From positions 1 through 64,000 of the forward strand of contig NC_022997.1 of the NCBI RefSeq assembly GCF_000503895.1: a DNA stretch of 64,000 bases. The letters run 5' to 3'. A model generated the notes under the pieces. It was not told the origin of the DNA. It saw nothing but the letters and a program-made list of their open reading frames with translations, and did no database searches. Positions 1 through 10,520 of the stretch are shown here, in pieces (positions within the stretch are counted from its first letter, which is position 1; each line of letters starts with the position of its first letter). The translations under genes and the position numbers were made by a program. The stretch is from Hyphomicrobium nitrativorans NL23. GTDB lineage: Bacteria; Pseudomonadota; Alphaproteobacteria; Rhizobiales; Hyphomicrobiaceae.

Positions 1-27
1 GATTCCAGAATAGCAGCCGGCGTGATT

Positions 28-64
28 CCCCCCACCCCTAACCCCTCCCCACAAGGGGGAGGGG
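28..64. repeat. C-rich dispersed hairpin repeat, copy 1
   Basis: A run of C-rich sequence ends in a 9-bp hairpin (42-50 pairing with 56-64, 5-nt loop). A very similar sequence occurs in opposite orientation at 8742-8780, so this is a dispersed intergenic repeat and not a gene-specific site. It lies just past the stop of the TRAP permease gene and could double as a transcript-end hairpin, but it has no T-run. Confidence 0.6.
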
Positions 65-103
65 AACGGCGCGCTTCGCGCAAACGTCCCCCGTCCCGGT
101 TCA

Positions 104-709
104 TCAGGTCCTGTCCCCGTGGGGCGGACCCTCGCCGCCGTCCTTCAGGTCGACGCCCGTCTCGACGACGGTGTCGTGATAGCCGCCCTGCGGGCCGCTC
201 TCGGCGAGGTCTCCGCGCATGATGGCCACGCGTTTGATGATTTCGGAGACGCCCTGAACAAAAAGCAAGGCGAAGGCCACCGGAATGAGGCCCTTGATCG
301 GCCAAAGCACGAGGCCGCCCGCGTTCGGGGACTGCTCGTTATGGGCGTACGAGGCCATGAAGAAGTGCCAGGACGTGACCGCGATGAGCGCCGCGACGGG
401 CAACAGGAAAAGCGAATGGCCGACGAGTTCGATAATGTTGCGCGTGCGCTGCGAAAGGCGGCTGTTCACGATGTCGACGCGGATGTGCTCGTTGGAGACG
501 AGCGCCCAGGGCGCCGCGAGCAGAAACACGAGCGCAAACAGCCACCACTGGACTTCCAGCAGGGCATTCGAGCTCCAGTCGAAGGTCTTGCGGACGACGG
601 CATTCCCCGCGCTAATCACGGCTGCGACCACCACAAGCCAAGCTGCGGCCCGCCCGATCGCCGTGGATGTCCGGTCGATCAGCCGGCTCGTCGCCAGCAG
701 TCCTTTCAC
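104..709 (-). CDS. TRAP transporter small permease (DctQ family)
   Basis: Small membrane subunit of a tripartite ATP-independent periplasmic transporter, which takes up organic acids using a solute-binding protein and an ion gradient. The protein shows four hydrophobic segments and the DctQ signature around EVQWWLF, with a W-rich second helix and a short charged loop (NEHIRVDIV). A GTG start at 709 is preferred because GGAGG lies 7 nt upstream; the ATG at 769 would add 20 residues but has no visible ribosome-binding site. The large permease (DctM) and binding protein are not in the window and may lie to the left. The substrate cannot be inferred. Confidence 0.85.
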   Translation of the reverse strand: MKGLLATSRLIDRTSTAIGRAAAWLVVVAAVISAGNAVVRKTFDWSSNALLEVQWWLFALVFLLAAPWALVSNEHIRVDIVNSRLSQRTRNIIELVGHSLFLLPVAALIAVTSWHFFMASYAHNEQSPNAGGLVLWPIKGLIPVAFALLFVQGVSEIIKRVAIMRGDLAESGPQGGYHDTVVETGVDLKDGGEGPPHGDRT

Positions 710-954
710 CCGTCCCCCTCCCTGGATTTCCCGCGCCTCATCCTTTTCCGGATTTCGCTCCGCCTTCATGGCGCGGCGGCGGCTCGCTTCCTATATCCGA
801 TCGGGAGCCAGGGGAGAACTCCGGAGAAACTCCACCGTTGCGCCTCTCCGGCCCATGGCCTAGACGCAGGATTGCCCCTGCGGCGCTCGCTCGCGCGCTC
901 TTCGCGAGCTTGAGCCGGAAAACATCGGAAGAACAAGGAGCGCGGGAGAGCCCT

Positions 955-2478
955 ATGTCTGATCTGAAGGAAGAGGTCGTCCAACGGTTGCGGCGCGTCA
1001 AGGGACCGGATCTTGACGGAAACATCGTCGATCTCGGTCTTGTCTCAGACGTCCTGATCAAGGACGGGCGGGTTTATTTCTCCATCACGGTCCCGGCCGC
1101 GCGGGCGGAAGAGCTGGAGCCGTTGCGCGGAGCGGCCGAGAAGGTCGTGCGCGAGATTGACGGCGTGAGCGGGGTCGTGGCCGTACTCACGGCCGAGGCC
1201 GCGCCCGGAAGCGCGCCTGCGGGTGCCGGAAACGGGGCATCGGGGAACGGCCGGGAGCATCCGCGCGTGGCGGAAGCGCGCGCCAGAGGCGCGGCCGGAG
1301 ACGGTGGCCGCAAGGCCGCTCCGCCCGCTGCGGGTAGCGCACCCGTTCGCCAGACGCAGGGCGTGCCCGGCGTGAAGCACATCGTGGCGGTCGCGTCCGG
1401 CAAGGGCGGCGTCGGCAAGTCGACGGTGGCGGTGAACCTCGCGCTCGGCTTCCAGGCCATCGGCCTCAAGGCCGGTATCATGGACGCGGACATCTACGGC
1501 CCCTCCCAGCCGCGCCTGCTCGGCATCACCGATCGCCCCGAAGGCGCCGGCGAAAAGAAAATCAAGCCGCTCGAAAACTATGGGCTCAAGGTCATGTCCA
1601 TGGGCTTCATGGTGGAGGAGGACACGCCCATCGTCTGGCGCGGACCGATGGTGGTCAGCGCGCTCAACCAGATGCTGCGCGACGTCGTCTGGGGCGATCT
1701 CGACGTGCTCGTGATCGACATGCCACCGGGCACGGGCGACGTACAGCTCACCATCGCGCAGCAGGTGCCGCTTGCCGGGGCCGTGATCGTCTCGACGCCG
1801 CAGGACCTTGCGCTGATCGACGCCCGAAAAGGGCTCGCCATGTTCCGCAAAGTGAGCATCCCCGTGCTCGGCATCGTGGAGAACATGAGCTACTTCATCG
1901 CGCCCGATACCGGCGCGCGCTACGACATCTTCGGGCACGGCGGCGCGCGCGCCGAGGCGGAAAGGCTCGACGTTCCGTTTCTCGGCGAGGTGCCGCTCAC
2001 GATGGAAGTGCGAGAGACCTCGGATGCCGGGCGGCCCGTTGTGGCCACCCATCCCGAGAGCCCGAGCGCGGACATTTTCCGCGCCATCGCGGCCAACGCT
2101 TGGTCCGAAATCGAGCGCGTGGCCGGGCGGGGCATGAAGCCGCCCAAGCTCGAAGCCGTACACGGCGGCGAGGCCTTGCGCGTCTCCTTCGCCACGCGTG
2201 ACGAGCACGAGCTTCCTGCCGAATTCCTGCGCGTGTTGAGCCCGTCGGCCGAAGTGCAGGGGCATTCGAAAGAGCAACGCGTCACAGTCGGCGGCAAGAA
2301 GAACGTGAAGATCCGCGAACTGCGCGGCGTCGGAAATTACGCGGTGCGCATCGTGTTCGACGACGGGCACGACACGGGCCTTTTCACGTGGTCCTATCTC
2401 CACATGCTGTCGCTGCAGAAAGACAAGCGGTGGGGCGAGTATCTCGCCGAGCTCAAGGAAAAAGGGTTGTCGCGTTAG
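955..2478 (+). CDS. mrp: Mrp/NBP35-type P-loop ATPase fused to DUF971
   Basis: 507-residue cytosolic protein of the Mrp/ApbC family, whose members carry and transfer Fe-S clusters. Domains in order: N-terminal MIP18/DUF59 (about 5-85), an A/G-rich linker, the Mrp ATPase with deviant Walker A (GKGGVGKST), and a C-terminal DUF971 domain (about 400-505). The conserved CxxC that holds the bridging cluster is absent: the equivalent position reads FIAPDTG. No cysteine was found anywhere in the protein. The ATG at 955 fits the family start; the open frame extends upstream to 667 without support. A 15-bp hairpin follows the stop. The family call is firm, but the Fe-S carrier role is doubtful here. 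Confidence 0.9.
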   Translation: MSDLKEEVVQRLRRVKGPDLDGNIVDLGLVSDVLIKDGRVYFSITVPAARAEELEPLRGAAEKVVREIDGVSGVVAVLTAEAAPGSAPAGAGNGASGNGREHPRVAEARARGAAGDGGRKAAPPAAGSAPVRQTQGVPGVKHIVAVASGKGGVGKSTVAVNLALGFQAIGLKAGIMDADIYGPSQPRLLGITDRPEGAGEKKIKPLENYGLKVMSMGFMVEEDTPIVWRGPMVVSALNQMLRDVVWGDLDVLVIDMPPGTGDVQLTIAQQVPLAGAVIVSTPQDLALIDARKGLAMFRKVSIPVLGIVENMSYFIAPDTGARYDIFGHGGARAEAERLDVPFLGEVPLTMEVRETSDAGRPVVATHPESPSADIFRAIAANAWSEIERVAGRGMKPPKLEAVHGGEALRVSFATRDEHELPAEFLRVLSPSAEVQGHSKEQRVTVGGKKNVKIRELRGVGNYAVRIVFDDGHDTGLFTWSYLHMLSLQKDKRWGEYLAELKEKGLSR

Positions 2479-2510
2479 GCTCAGGCCGTCTTCGGCAGCG
2501 CTGCCATAGA

Positions 2511-2550
2511 AAGTGTGTCTGCGCGCGTTGAGGCACGCGCAGACACACTT
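2511..2550 (+). terminator. hairpin after mrp
   Basis: A perfect 15-bp inverted repeat (2511-2525 with 2536-2550, 10-nt loop) begins 32 nt after the mrp stop. No T-run follows, so it may be a factor-assisted terminator or an mRNA 3-prime stabiliser. Confidence 0.6.
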
Positions 2551-2727
2551 CATCCCAGGATCGCGCGGACGGCGCGCTGCTTCGGGTGCTTCATCGCGCC
2601 GCGCCGCGTGGAACTATTCCCGGCGCTTTGCCTTACCCTTTGAGCACGCGGCCGCGTCACCTCCCGTCTTTCCTCGATAAGACGCCAAGATCTGCGGCCA
2701 TGATCTCAACCATGACCGGAGTTCACA

Positions 2728-4026
2728 ATGCCTCGCACACCCTCCCTTCTCGCGGGGACGATGCTGTCAGCCGTTCTCGTCACCACGCCTCTTTTCGCCC
2801 AAACCGATAGCGGGACGTCGCCTGCCGAAGAGGTGGAAGGCGTGCCGCCCGCGGATGGAACGGAGGCGCAGCCCATCGGCAAGCCGACGGAAACGCAGCC
2901 TCCCAACGCGTCAAATCAGGAACCCGCTTTTGCAGGGCAAACGCGGGCTGCTCAACCCGCCGAAATGCCGAAGGCGGCCTCCGAAATTATTGCGGAGGGT
3001 CTCCCCCAGGCGTGGGCGATGCAATTGCTGCCAAACGACCGCATTCTCGTGACCGCCAAAGAAGGCGCGATGCACGTCGTCTATCCGGACGGGAAAGTCA
3101 GCGGTGCGCTCGCCGGTGTGCCGGATGTCGACGACGATGGACAGGGCGGTCTGCTGGATGTCGTGCTGGCGCCGGATTTCGAAACGTCGAACCGCATCTT
3201 CTTCTCGTTCTCCGAGCCACGAGATGGCGGCAACGGCACCAGCGTCGCCTCCGCGACATTGGCGCTTGACGACGCAGGCGGCGGTGCCCTCAAAGACGTC
3301 AAAGTCATTTTCCGGCAGATGCCGACCTACGATGGCGACAAGCACTTCGGCTCGCGTTTGGTCTTCGGTTCCAACGGCGAGCTGTTCGTGACCGTGGGCG
3401 AACGCTCCGACAAAGAGGTGCGCGGTCAGGCGCAAGACCTCGGAAGCGGCCTCGGCAAGGTGTTCCGTATCGATCAGGACGGAAAGCCGCTCTCCGACAA
3501 TCCGTTCGTCGGCAAGGACGGCGCGCTACCGGAAATCTGGAGTTATGGCCATCGCAATCTCCAGTCTGCGGCCCTGGACGGCAACGGACGGCTCTGGACC
3601 GTCGAACACGGTCCGAAGGGCGGCGACGAATTGAACCGTCCTGAGGCCGGACTCAACTACGGATGGCCGGAAGTGACCTACGGCGTCGAATACAGCGACG
3701 ACCCCGTGGGTGCGGGCATCACCGCCAAGGATGGCACCGAGCAGCCGGTCTACTATTGGGATCCCGTCATCGGTCCGTCGGGAATGGCGCTCTATCGCGG
3801 CGACGAGTTTCCGGAATGGCGGGACGCGTTTCTCGTCGGCGGTCTCGTTTCGACCGGCCTCGTGGTTCTCCATATCGAAAACGACCGCGTCGCCTACGAA
3901 GAGCGCGTGCCGCTCAAAGCGCGCGTGCGCGATGTCCGGGTCGGGGCGAACGGCGCCGTCTACGTGCTGACCGAAGATCCGGATGCGGGCACGTCGAACA
4001 TTCTGCGCGTTGCGCGCGCCAAGTAG
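2728..4026 (+). CDS. Periplasmic PQQ-type aldose sugar (glucose/sorbosone) dehydrogenase
   Basis: 432 residues with a signal peptide ending near PLFAQ, a low-complexity Pro/Glu/Thr linker (about 26-85), then a six-bladed beta-propeller of the soluble glucose/sorbosone dehydrogenase family (YliI/Asd type). Family marks are the HFGSRLVF, GHRNLQ, EHGPKGGDELN and GLNYGWP segments, which build the PQQ and calcium site. It would oxidise aldoses in the periplasm and pass electrons to the respiratory chain. The start has a good ribosome-binding site (CGGAG, 7 nt upstream). PQQ dependence fits the pqqA genes at 23 kb, although some family members bind PQQ poorly. The substrate is not known. Confidence 0.88.
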   Translation: MPRTPSLLAGTMLSAVLVTTPLFAQTDSGTSPAEEVEGVPPADGTEAQPIGKPTETQPPNASNQEPAFAGQTRAAQPAEMPKAASEIIAEGLPQAWAMQLLPNDRILVTAKEGAMHVVYPDGKVSGALAGVPDVDDDGQGGLLDVVLAPDFETSNRIFFSFSEPRDGGNGTSVASATLALDDAGGGALKDVKVIFRQMPTYDGDKHFGSRLVFGSNGELFVTVGERSDKEVRGQAQDLGSGLGKVFRIDQDGKPLSDNPFVGKDGALPEIWSYGHRNLQSAALDGNGRLWTVEHGPKGGDELNRPEAGLNYGWPEVTYGVEYSDDPVGAGITAKDGTEQPVYYWDPVIGPSGMALYRGDEFPEWRDAFLVGGLVSTGLVVLHIENDRVAYEERVPLKARVRDVRVGANGAVYVLTEDPDAGTSNILRVARAK

Positions 4027-4045
4027 CTCGATTGCGCGTAACAAA

Positions 4046-4072
4046 AAACCCCGGCGCGATGCGCCGGGGTTT
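4046..4072. terminator. bidirectional rho-independent terminator
   Basis: A GC-rich stem (4048-4057 with 4061-4070, 3-nt loop) is flanked by A-runs on the left and a short T-run on the right. Read leftward it ends the fae-like transcript with six T residues; read rightward it can end the dehydrogenase transcript. It lies between convergent genes. Confidence 0.85.
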
Positions 4073-4091
4073 CGCCGGGGTTTCTCTTGGA

Positions 4092-4640
4092 TCAGATCTC
4101 GCCCTTGAGACCCTTCTCGAAGTACTTGTGAACGATCTTGTCCTGGTTCTCCAGGAGCCAGTCGATCGAGGGCTCGTTCGACATCGCCTTGTGAATGGCT
4201 TTGGTCGTAGCCTCGCGGTGAATGTCGAACAGGATCTTATGATCCAGGTTTTCGATCGTCGACACGGACGGGTTGAGCCAGAGCGAAACGATGATGCCGA
4301 GGTCGTTGGCCTTCTCCTTCGGGATGTCGCCGTTTCTCACGGCATCGAGCACGCCCATGGCGGTGGCATACTGCACGGTGCCCATCAGGATGTTGGTGTA
4401 GCGCTCGTCCGTCACCGTCACCTTGCTCACGCAGATGGTGGCGGGGCGGATCATGACGTCCGTGTTGAGGAGCGCCAGCACGCGGCTGTGGCCCACGACC
4501 TGGTTTCCGAGCAGGTTTGCGAACGCCGTGCCGAGGGGCCCGTCCATTTCGCCGATCGCGACCTCGGGCTCGGCTGCCGTGCCGGGCGGGCCGCCGGCGA
4601 CCAGGGCTTCACCAACTCGAATTCCAATGCGTCCGCTCAT
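4092..4640 (-). CDS. Formaldehyde-activating enzyme (Fae) homologue
   Basis: 182 residues matching the Fae family over its full length: VGEALV near the N-terminus, the KVTVTD segment and the conserved TTKAIHKA helix. Fae condenses formaldehyde with tetrahydromethanopterin at the entry of the H4MPT oxidation pathway of methylotrophs. In aligned order, the active-site histidine after VGEALV (GNEVAH in the classical enzyme) appears to be replaced by an acidic residue (AEPEVA), and the C-terminus is different. This points to a Fae2/Fae3-like paralogue and not the main enzyme. It has its own ribosome-binding site (GGAGAGAG) and terminator and stands alone, with no other C1 genes beside it. The family is clear; activity is uncertain. 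Confidence 0.85.
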   Translation of the reverse strand: MSGRIGIRVGEALVAGGPPGTAAEPEVAIGEMDGPLGTAFANLLGNQVVGHSRVLALLNTDVMIRPATICVSKVTVTDERYTNILMGTVQYATAMGVLDAVRNGDIPKEKANDLGIIVSLWLNPSVSTIENLDHKILFDIHREATTKAIHKAMSNEPSIDWLLENQDKIVHKYFEKGLKGEI

Positions 4641-4858
4641 CTTCTCTCTCCGTGCTCGCCCGGGCTTTTTGCCCCGGGTCGTATCCGATCAAGCTCACGG
4701 GGCAGCGATACGAACTCGATAGCAGCCCCGTCAACCCCGGACCGGGGGGCGGATGCAGCGCGGCCCAGAAGATGGCGGCGGCGCCTCGCGTCCGCGTGCG
4801 GCTGATCCGGCCTGTGACCGATCCGCCACGAGTCAGATACGATCCCCGGAGCTAGACT

Positions 4859-4925
4859 GGATAATATCACAATTGGCGTTGCCAACGTGCGTGCCTCGCT
4901 TTACGCATCGGATAATATAACATCC
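4859..4925 (+). promoter_or_regulatory. Zur-like operator region before the TonB receptor
   Basis: The 16-mer at 4910-4925 matches the perfect palindrome found before the CobW GTPase gene (7410-7425) at 14 of 16 positions. A weaker copy, sharing its first 11 of 12 bases with the 4910 site, begins at 4859. The form GATGTTATAACATC is that of Zur boxes in proteobacteria, so zinc-responsive repression is the likely control. Confidence 0.7.
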
Positions 4926-4943
4926 ACGCTCAAGAGGTTTGTG

Positions 4944-7283
4944 ATGCGGACGTCTCAAAGGAAAAGGTTTTCAAGCGCGGTTTTGCCGGCCGCGGCGCTG
5001 TTCGCAGCCGCGGCGGCTTCGGCGACCATCACCCACGCGCAGGAGACCGTCACGGATCTTCCGGAGATCGAGGTCACGAGCCCCAGCCCGGTGCGCAAGC
5101 AGGCGCGCCGCCCGAGCGCGCCCGCAGCCAGCACGCAAGCCGCCCCTGTTGCGGACTTCGAAGCGCCGCTTCCGGACAACCTGCCCGGCACTTTGATCGT
5201 CAGCGACGATACGTTCAGCTCGGTGACGGTGGTGACCGACCGCGACGTTCTGAGCACGAGCGGACAAACGATCACCGAAGCGCTTCAGACGCGCCCCGGC
5301 ATCATCGGCAGCACGTTCGCGCCCGGCGCAAACCGGCCGATCATCCGCGGTCTCGACAGCTATCGCGTGCGCACGCAGGAGAACGGCATCGGCACGCATG
5401 ACGTGGCGGCCATTTCCGAGGACCATGCCGTGCCCATCGATCCCAACGCGGGCGACCGCGTGGAGGTCATTCGCGGCCCGGCGACGTTGCGCTACGGGTC
5501 GCAAGCCATTGGCGGCGTCGTCTCGGTCGAGAACCAGCGTATCCCGACGTTCATCCCGCGAAACGGTTTCAGCGGCGCGATCCGCGGCGCGGGTACGTCG
5601 GTGGACGAAGGAAAGGACGGATCGTTCAAGGCGACGGCCGGATCGAACGGGTTTGCCGTTCACGCCGACGGATTCTGGCGCAAGGCGGACGATTACGATT
5701 CTCCGCGCGGCACAGTCGTCAACAGCTTCGTCGAGAGCAAGGGCGGCGCATTGGGCGCGTCGCTCATCGGGCTCGACGGCTTCTTCGGCGTGTCCTTCTC
5801 GCGCATCGAGAGCACGTATGGGATTCCGGGACACGAGGCCGAGGAGGGCGTCGATCCCTATATCGATCTCGTGCAGGACAGATACATGGCGCACGGCGAG
5901 TGGCGCGTACGCGACGCAGGGATCGAAGCGATCCGCTTCTGGTTCGGCGCGTCCAATTACCGCCATAACGAATGGGCCAAGCACGACCATGGCCACGGCG
6001 GGCACGGGCACGGCCATGGGCATGCGCACGATGATGACGACGACGACGTGGATTTTGCGGTTCACTCGCGCTTCAAGAACACGGAGCAGGAAGCGCGCCT
6101 CGAACTTCAGCATCTGCCGGTCGGCACATCGCTCGGCACCTTTTCCGGCGCGCTCGGTGTCCATGTCGTGAACCGCGACACCTCGGGTATCGTGCCCGAT
6201 CCAGACGCCGGTGAATCGCTGCTCGAACCCGCGCATACGCAGAGCGTGGCGGCGTTCTGGTTCGAGGAGCTGGAAATCAATCCGTTCCTTCGCTTGCAGG
6301 CCGCCGCACGCATCGAGCACACGACGGTGGACGGAAAAGGCTGGAGCGAGTTCGAAATCGAGGAAGTGCCGCACGGCAACCATTCCCACTTCCACCTCCA
6401 TCACGAGGATTTCAAAGGCGAGCGCAGCTTTACTCCGGTGAGCGGCAGTCTCGGCCTGCTGCAAAAACTTCCGTTCGACGTGGTCGGCAGGCTCACGGGC
6501 TCATATGTCGAGCGCGCGCCCGATGCGGCGGAGCTGTTCTCGAAGGGCATGCATGAGGCGACAGGCACGTTCGAGGTCGGAAATCCGTTTCTCGATGTCG
6601 AGAAGGCAACAACGGCGGAAGTCGGCCTCGCGAAGGCGCGCGGCGCTTTCCGGTTCGACGCGTCGGCCTATTACACGCGTTACAACGGCTTCATCTACCG
6701 CGCCTTGCAAGGCTATACCTGCGAGGCGGACGGACACGAGTGCGAGCCTGAAGACGAGCATGGACATGGTCACGGCCATGGCCACGGCGGCGCGCACATG
6801 TTCGATCTCGTGCATTTCCAGCAGCGGGACGCAAACTTCTACGGCGCAGAGCTGGCCTTCCAATATGACGTCGCGCCGATCTGGAACGGTCTGTGGGGCA
6901 TCGAAGGCCAGTACGACTTCGTCCACGCCAAGTTCGACGGCGGCGGTTACGTGCCGCGCATTCCTCCGCATCGCCTCGGCGGCGGAATCTACTACCGCGA
7001 CGCCAACTGGTTCGCGCGGGCCGGCGTTCTTCATGCCTTCGATCAGAACCGCTTCGGCGAAGAAGAGGAAGCGACGCCCGGCTACACACTCGTCTCGGCG
7101 GAGCTGAGCTACACGATCCAGGGCGAGACCGTCGACGGCATCGTTCCCGTGGCGACGATCGGCATCAGGGGCGAGAACCTCGCGGACGACGAGGTGCTGA
7201 ACCACACGTCCTTCAAGCGCCGCGAGGATGTTCTGCTGCCCGGCGCCAACGTGCGGGTGTTCGGCTCGATCAATCTCAACTGA
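4944..7283 (+). CDS. TonB-dependent outer-membrane receptor, zinc-type (ZnuD-like), with His-rich loops
   Basis: 779-residue outer-membrane receptor. A signal peptide (about 1-32) is followed by a plug domain ([15 protein letters not shown] through [15 protein letters not shown]) and a 22-strand barrel ending in the typical aromatic-poor NLN terminus. Two extracellular-loop regions are rich in histidine and acidic residues (about 350-370 and 605-625), as in ZnuD receptors that capture zinc or zinc-peptide complexes. It faces outward and draws energy from TonB. The ATG at 4944 gives a clean signal peptide; an upstream frame to 4887 lacks one. A Zur-like box lies 19 bp before the start, and the next gene has the same box, so the two form a zinc-starvation regulon. 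Confidence 0.88.
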   Translation: MRTSQRKRFSSAVLPAAALFAAAAASATITHAQETVTDLPEIEVTSPSPVRKQARRPSAPAASTQAAPVADFEAPLPDNLPGTLIVSDDTFSSVTVVTDRDVLSTSGQTITEALQTRPGIIGSTFAPGANRPIIRGLDSYRVRTQENGIGTHDVAAISEDHAVPIDPNAGDRVEVIRGPATLRYGSQAIGGVVSVENQRIPTFIPRNGFSGAIRGAGTSVDEGKDGSFKATAGSNGFAVHADGFWRKADDYDSPRGTVVNSFVESKGGALGASLIGLDGFFGVSFSRIESTYGIPGHEAEEGVDPYIDLVQDRYMAHGEWRVRDAGIEAIRFWFGASNYRHNEWAKHDHGHGGHGHGHGHAHDDDDDDVDFAVHSRFKNTEQEARLELQHLPVGTSLGTFSGALGVHVVNRDTSGIVPDPDAGESLLEPAHTQSVAAFWFEELEINPFLRLQAAARIEHTTVDGKGWSEFEIEEVPHGNHSHFHLHHEDFKGERSFTPVSGSLGLLQKLPFDVVGRLTGSYVERAPDAAELFSKGMHEATGTFEVGNPFLDVEKATTAEVGLAKARGAFRFDASAYYTRYNGFIYRALQGYTCEADGHECEPEDEHGHGHGHGHGGAHMFDLVHFQQRDANFYGAELAFQYDVAPIWNGLWGIEGQYDFVHAKFDGGGYVPRIPPHRLGGGIYYRDANWFARAGVLHAFDQNRFGEEEEATPGYTLVSAELSYTIQGETVDGIVPVATIGIRGENLADDEVLNHTSFKRREDVLLPGANVRVFGSINLN

Positions 7284-7409
7284 CCGGACGCCTACCCCGT
7301 CTCCCAAAAAGCGGCGTTCGATCCAAACGGAGGCGCGGTTTCATCCCGCGCCTCTTTTCTTTGGACGCCAGCCTCGAACGACGCCCGCGGGACTTGTGTG
7401 TCTCGTTTT

Positions 7410-7425
7410 GGATGTTATAACATCC
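7410..7425 (+). promoter_or_regulatory. Zur box (perfect 16-bp palindrome)
   Basis: GGATGTTATAACATCC is a perfect palindrome 24 bp before the GTPase start. Its core matches proteobacterial Zur operators, and it recurs with two changes before the receptor gene. Confidence 0.75.
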
Positions 7426-7449
7426 GAATATTTCGGAGGATTGATCGAT

Positions 7450-8709
7450 ATGGACACAAAGCTCAAAGACCATCTCGAACGCAGTGCGACGCGTATCGAC
7501 AGGCGCCTGCCCGTGACGGTGCTGTCCGGCTTCCTGGGCGCGGGCAAGACGACCCTACTCAACCACGTCCTCAACAATCGCGAGGGCCTCAAGGTCGCTG
7601 TCATCGTCAACGACATGAGCGAGGTGAACATCGACGCCGATCTCGTTTCGAAGGGCGGCGCGAACCTGTCGCGGACGGACGAGACGCTGGTCGAGATGTC
7701 GAACGGCTGCATCTGCTGCACGCTGCGCGACGACCTTTTGAAAGAGGTCCGCCGGCTCGCATTGGAACGGCGCTTCGACTATCTGCTCATCGAATCGACC
7801 GGCATCGCGGAACCGCTTCCCGTCGCGACAACATTCGAGTTTCGCGACGAGGACGGCCAGAGCCTGTCAGACGTGGCGCGACTCGACACCATGGTGACCG
7901 TCGTGGACGCGGCGCATCTGCTGCGGGATTATTCCTCGCAGGATTTCCTGAAAGACCGCGGCGAAACGGCCGGCGACGAGGACGAGCGCCCGCTGGTTCA
8001 GCTTCTCGTCGACCAGATCGAGTTCGCCGACGTGATCGTGCTCAACAAGATCGACGTGGCATCGCGCGAAGACGTGGAGGCCGCCCGCGCCATCATCCGG
8101 GCGCTCAACTCGGATGCGCGCATCATCGAGACGAGCCACGCGCAGATCGCGGCAAGGGATATCCTCGACACCGGCCTGTTCGACTTCGATGCCGCTCATC
8201 GGCACCCTACGTGGTTCAAGGAGCTTAACGGCTTCAAGGATCATCAGCCCGAAACCGAGGAATACGGCATTTCGAGCTTCGTCTATCGCGCGCGCGGGCC
8301 ATTCGAACCGGAGAAGCTCTACGCCTTCTTCACCAAATCCTGGCCGGGCGTGGTGCGGGCGAAAGGCTTCTTCTGGCTTGCCACACGGCCGCAATGGGTT
8401 GGCGAACTCGCGCAGGCCGGCTCATTGGTGCGGCATGAGGCGATCGGCTATTGGTGGGCCGCCGTGCCGAAGAAGAACTGGCCGGAGGAGGACGACCTCG
8501 TCGCGCGGATCAACAAGACCTGGCACACCCTCTGGGGCGACCGTCGCCAAGAGATCGTCTTCATCGGAACGCGCGAGATGGACAAGGCCCGTATGATTGC
8601 GGAGCTGGATGCGTGCCTGCTGCCGCTCCCCAAGGAAGGCGCCGTCGACACGGGCGCATGGAAGACGCTTCCCGATCCCTTCCCCGAATGGGGCCGCGAA
8701 GCGGCCTAA
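7450..8709 (+). CDS. CobW/COG0523 GTP-dependent zinc metallochaperone (ZigA/YciC-like)
   Basis: 419-residue cytosolic G3E GTPase. Visible motifs are the Walker [10 protein letters not shown] (27-35), the metal-binding CICC (87-90), ESTGIAEP and the NKID guanine-specificity motif, followed by the CobW C-terminal domain. Such proteins, when controlled by Zur, hand scarce zinc to client enzymes. The start at 7450 has a strong ribosome-binding site (GGAGG, 8 nt upstream) and a Zur palindrome just upstream. It follows the ZnuD-like receptor by 166 bp with its own promoter region. It belongs to the zinc branch of COG0523 by context, not to cobalamin synthesis. Confidence 0.88.
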   Translation: MDTKLKDHLERSATRIDRRLPVTVLSGFLGAGKTTLLNHVLNNREGLKVAVIVNDMSEVNIDADLVSKGGANLSRTDETLVEMSNGCICCTLRDDLLKEVRRLALERRFDYLLIESTGIAEPLPVATTFEFRDEDGQSLSDVARLDTMVTVVDAAHLLRDYSSQDFLKDRGETAGDEDERPLVQLLVDQIEFADVIVLNKIDVASREDVEAARAIIRALNSDARIIETSHAQIAARDILDTGLFDFDAAHRHPTWFKELNGFKDHQPETEEYGISSFVYRARGPFEPEKLYAFFTKSWPGVVRAKGFFWLATRPQWVGELAQAGSLVRHEAIGYWWAAVPKKNWPEEDDLVARINKTWHTLWGDRRQEIVFIGTREMDKARMIAELDACLLPLPKEGAVDTGAWKTLPDPFPEWGREAA

Positions 8710-8741
8710 AGCACGTTCAGGTCAGGCGGACTCGCGTTTTT

Positions 8742-8868
8742 CCCCTCCCACTTGTGGGGAGGGGCTAGGGGTGGGGGGGAAGCCCAACACCAGATGGTGC
8801 TCAATCCCCCCCTCCTAACCTCCCCCACGTCATGTCGAAGACATGCCTCCGGCATGAGGGGGGAGGGA
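8742..8868. repeat. C/G-rich intergenic repeat cluster
   Basis: Positions 8742-8780 are an inverted copy of the repeat at 28-64. A related hairpin at 8806-8868 carries an inserted CATG-rich hairpin (8829-8857). The CATG pattern recurs in the inverted-repeat element at 20818-20845. The 280 bp between the GTPase and ahcY hold these repeats and one terminator, and no gene. Confidence 0.6.
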
Positions 8869-8935
8869 CAGCGTCGAGTTCGTTTGAAATGAACATGCTC
8901 TAAAGCGGCCTATTCCGCCGCCAGCGCCCAGCAAA

Positions 8936-8963
8936 AAAGCCCCGCCATCGCTGGCGGGGCTTT
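8936..8963 (-). terminator. ahcY rho-independent terminator
   Basis: A 12-bp stem (8936-8947 with 8952-8963, 4-nt loop) lies 27 bp past the ahcY stop. On the leftward transcript it is followed by six T residues. Confidence 0.85.
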
Positions 8964-8989
8964 CGTTTGGTCTGAGCACTTTGCGGAAC

Positions 8990-10396
<1,407 letters not shown>

Positions 10397-10466
10397 TGGG
10401 ATTCCTTGTGTTTTTCTTGCACAGGAGGCGGGCACGCGATCCGGCGGCCCAGGCGATCTCCGCCCC

Positions 10467-10495
10467 CATATAGCCGCCCAGAGCCTGGACGGCAA
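10467..10495 (-). promoter_or_regulatory. putative sigma-70 promoter of ahcY
   Basis: On the minus strand TTGCCG (10495-10490) and TATATG (10472-10467) are separated by exactly 17 bp, with the ahcY start about 70 bp downstream. No SAH or SAM riboswitch fold was recognised in the leader. Confidence 0.5.
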
Positions 10496-10520
10496 TAAGA
10501 TATAAACAAGTCCTTATATG

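Noticed and set aside
10397-10520. SAH or SAM riboswitch before ahcY
   Set aside because: The leader is short and does not show the conserved cores of known SAH, SAM-II or SAM/SAH motifs. A normal promoter explains the region.
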